From: Misgurnus anguillicaudatus
Lineage: Eukaryota; Chordata; Actinopteri; Cypriniformes; Cobitidae
Length of the DNA stretch: 64,000 nt
NCBI RefSeq assembly: GCF_027580225.2
Contig: NC_073358.2
Span: forward strand, 24,702,501-24,766,500
Direction: 5' to 3'
Below the pieces are notes generated by a model. That model ran no database searches. It was given only the letters and a program-made list of their open reading frames with translations, and was not told the DNA's origin. Position 1 is the stretch's first letter. Each line of letters starts with the position of its first letter. Positions 1 to 64,000 of this stretch are shown here, in pieces. The position numbers and the translations under genes were made by a program.

Positions 1-264
1 ATTTAAACAGACAACTTGTATACAATACTACACAGTTGGTCTATTAGCTAGTTTATTTCTGCATCAGATTATTTTTACTGAACATGGATGGGATCTAATT
101 AACATTCAACTGACCAAATAAGAGAGGCACAAATTAAGCTAAAACAAATATAATAAGACAGCATGACAACCTTCAAAGGTGGCTTTTGCTATTTAGCATT
201 TATTTTATTAACAACATAACTCATTTTTTACATATAATGGATTTCTTTATGCAGTTAATTAATA

Positions 265-365
265 AACAATCGGTATCGGCCTTTCTTGTGCTATTGCCGA
301 TGGTTTCAAATTCATCAAAAATCGGCCGATAAATATCGGCGGCCGATACATCGGTGCATCACTAA
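265..365. repeat. hAT-type MITE end (CCGATA repeat)
   Basis: Repeated CGGCCGATA blocks ending CGATACATCGGTGCATCACTAA resemble the right terminus of the elements at 47403-48478 and 52040-53375. Left terminus not found, so a fragment. Confidence 0.55.
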
Positions 366-376
366 TTAAAATTTTA

Positions 377-465
377 AGTTTTAGAACATTTTTTCTTTTG
401 GGGGGTGCGAAGAAATGCAACATACACAAGAGGGGCCGCACGCTGAAAAAGTTTGAGAACCACTG
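377..465. repeat. hAT (Charlie-like) terminus
   Basis: Ends GTTTGAGAACCACTG, the reverse complement of the CAGTGGTTCTCAAAC termini common in hAT elements. Preceded by GGGGCCGCACGCTGAAAAAG. One end only. Confidence 0.55.
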
Positions 466-949
466 GCATATTTGTTTTGCCTTTCTGTGAGTAACGGTGC
501 ATCTAATAATCTTAAATGTATTTATTTTACCCCAACTGGTGTCAACATCTGGCTCAAAAGACTATAAACGAAATCTTTTCCACTTCATGAAATTTGTCAC
601 TCAAACAAATCGGCTTGTATATAATAGGCTTTCTTTGTTGCAACAGTTATGCCAATTTCTGTTCCTGTTGTTACTGCGGTTGAAAACTAAATGAGGCACG
701 GTTGCACGGCTTTAACGGACTTACTTTATAACAGCATTTCTATTTATTTTCTTTTTGATTAGGTGAATGTCTGTGGCGCCTGTGAGTCAGGACAGAACTC
801 AACTCCCAGCGATCCACTATTTTCCACTTTATTGGAAATCAGATTTGGCACACACCAGGAGGAGCAGCTAATGGCACACATTCTCTTGTTACCAGTCAAA
901 GAATAAGTGTGCCCTACTTCTTCAACCCCCCGTTACTACGAATGACATC

Positions 950-1030
950 ATGGACCTCCATGGTCGAAGTGTCTCGCTGATGGATGACAGCACTCTGGTT
1001 GTAATGTCTGTAACAAACCCTGTCATATAG
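950..1030 (+). other. upstream ORF in the exon 1 leader (26 codons)
   Basis: ATG at 950 opens a 26-codon ORF ending TAG at 1028-1030. Shorter upstream ORFs start at 942 (to 980), 1033 (to 1053) and 1053 (to 1100). All end before the main ATG at 1148 and could lower translation of pdzd2 if this segment is transcribed leader. Confidence 0.4.
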
Positions 1031-1147
1031 AGATGAACGTAAACCCATTTTAATGTGTCTGATGGCATCTCACGCTGGTTTTCTTTGGAGAAAACCTTGA
1101 CTCAACATGCAGGGGAGGCCCGGGCAGGCCCATCACCAGGAGCAAGG

Positions 1148-63060
<61,913 letters not shown>

Positions 63061-64000
63061 GTAGATTTGTGGCCATATACCTCACCCTGCTCCGCATGTC
63101 TTACCTTATATACAGTAGCTGCTGTAAAAAAACATTGATTCAGTTATCGTTCAGGTCTTAGTCTGTCAATGTTTAACAATAGTTAGTGGAAAATTAGCTT
63201 AAAGCAACTTGGCAGTTTTATTTTAAAGTAGGTATGTTTCTGAGAAAGCAAAAAAATGAACTTCTTCATGCTCTCCTTCATGGCTCACGCGGTGAAATTG
63301 TCTTGGACTGTATGTTGTACGTCAGACCCCTGTGATCTATCATCTTAAATTCTTCGCTTACAGTTAATTAAGGAAGGGAGAGGCTGGAAAAAGACCCCAT
63401 TGGGAAAACAATCACATAGATCTTTATTTTCTTTACTGAGTTCATGGTGTGTCTGGACATGTGTTTAGAATATTTTTTCTAATGTGTTAAACATCCAATT
63501 AACCTGTCAGGTTAATCTGCGTATTGTTTGTGATTTGCTGATGTATGCACGTGTGTGGTATGAATGTATGTATATGCTCACTCTTATTAAGATGAAACAC
63601 CTCACAGACTGAAGGGAATGTGCAGTAAGAGCCAAAAGCCCATGAATGGGGTCTTTATGTCAAAAGACAGACTTGAGGTTCAGAATGTTGGATGGAGTTG
63701 TAATAGTGGATGCAGCTGTCTGAAGCGAAAGATAAGGCTGTAATACATTACATCTATTTTTAAAATACACTTTGATCCCATATTTCAACAGTAAACTGTA
63801 TTGTCATATATTTTATGCTGGCTCATTTTTGGGACACAGATATGTTGTGGAATTAGTTTTTTTGTATAAACCTAACAAACCTTTTAGATCATTTTTATAA
63901 CAACCTAATATAGCCACTGTTTAGTTTTATTTCTGTGTATGTTCATGTTTTATATTTACTTTATATCAATTTTATTATTTTTATTTGGTGTTCTTATAAA
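63061..64000 (+). other. pdzd2: pdzd2 intron 12 (start; continues beyond window)
   Basis: Follows the exon 12 donor. No repeat family or exon recognised; the sequence becomes AT-rich at the right edge. Confidence 0.8.

Larger units (their letters stand above)
1..762. other. upstream intron or 5' flank
   Basis: No supported gene. It holds two hAT-type remnants (listed separately) and otherwise AT-rich sequence. The pyrimidine-rich run before the AG at 761-762 suggests this is the end of an upstream intron separating a noncoding first exon to the left of the window. Confidence 0.5.

Noticed and set aside
1055..1147. Extending the pdzd2 start 31 codons upstream of 1148
   Set aside because: The upstream triplet at 1055 is GTG, not ATG, and the family N-terminus MPITQ begins at 1148 with A at -3.

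Overview
This window is vertebrate nuclear DNA, most likely from a teleost and probably a cyprinid-type fish. The coding signal is split into short exons with consensus GT..AG borders. The long introns are packed with short fish-type DNA transposons (TTAA, hAT and Harbinger-like elements), tRNA-headed SINEs and microsatellites. Species assignment is inference from the repeat types.

One protein-coding gene occupies the window on the + strand: the 5' part of pdzd2 (PDZ domain containing 2; also PDZK3/papin/AIPC). I rebuilt 12 coding exons whose phases join without a frameshift: 1148-1650, 36801-37272, 44651-44796, 49772-49904, 50124-50294, 56754-56853, 58891-59039, 59668-59787, 60042-60156, 60892-60965, 61246-61462 and 62943-63060. 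They encode 772 complete codons covering PDZ1, PDZ2, PDZ3 and the start of PDZ4. The rest of the gene (end of PDZ4, the long linker, PDZ5-6) lies beyond the right edge. The untranslated leader is probably in the same exon as the start codon, with a likely acceptor at 761-762. A GC-box and CpG-containing stretch at about 15.88-16.24 kb in intron 1 ends at a good splice donor and is a candidate alternative promoter and first exon.

Layout: 1-762, upstream intron or flank with hAT ends; 763-1650, exon 1; 1651-36800, a 35-kb intron full of nested transposons plus the candidate internal promoter; 36801-37272, exon 2; 37273-44650, an intron with a multi-level transposon nest; 44651-50294, exons 3-5 (PDZ2 and linker); 50295-56753, an intron with another nest; 56754-63060, exons 6-12 (linker, PDZ3, start of PDZ4) with short introns; 63061-64000, intron.

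The most informative non-genic content is the order of insertions. At several sites one element sits inside another with target-site duplications still readable or with an empty-site copy in the same window. A 751-bp TTAA-flanked element at 31253-32003 is a nearly perfect hairpin (two 345-bp arms with about two mismatches). Protein-level transposon remnants are a Tc1-like transposase pseudogene (30230-30947, minus), a second Tc1-like helix-turn-helix fragment (19412-19519), an L2/CR1-like reverse transcriptase scrap (about 24935-25035) and a THAP-domain start present in both orientations inside a 3-bp-TSD element (39851-40683). No CRISPR array, rRNA or functional tRNA gene was seen.
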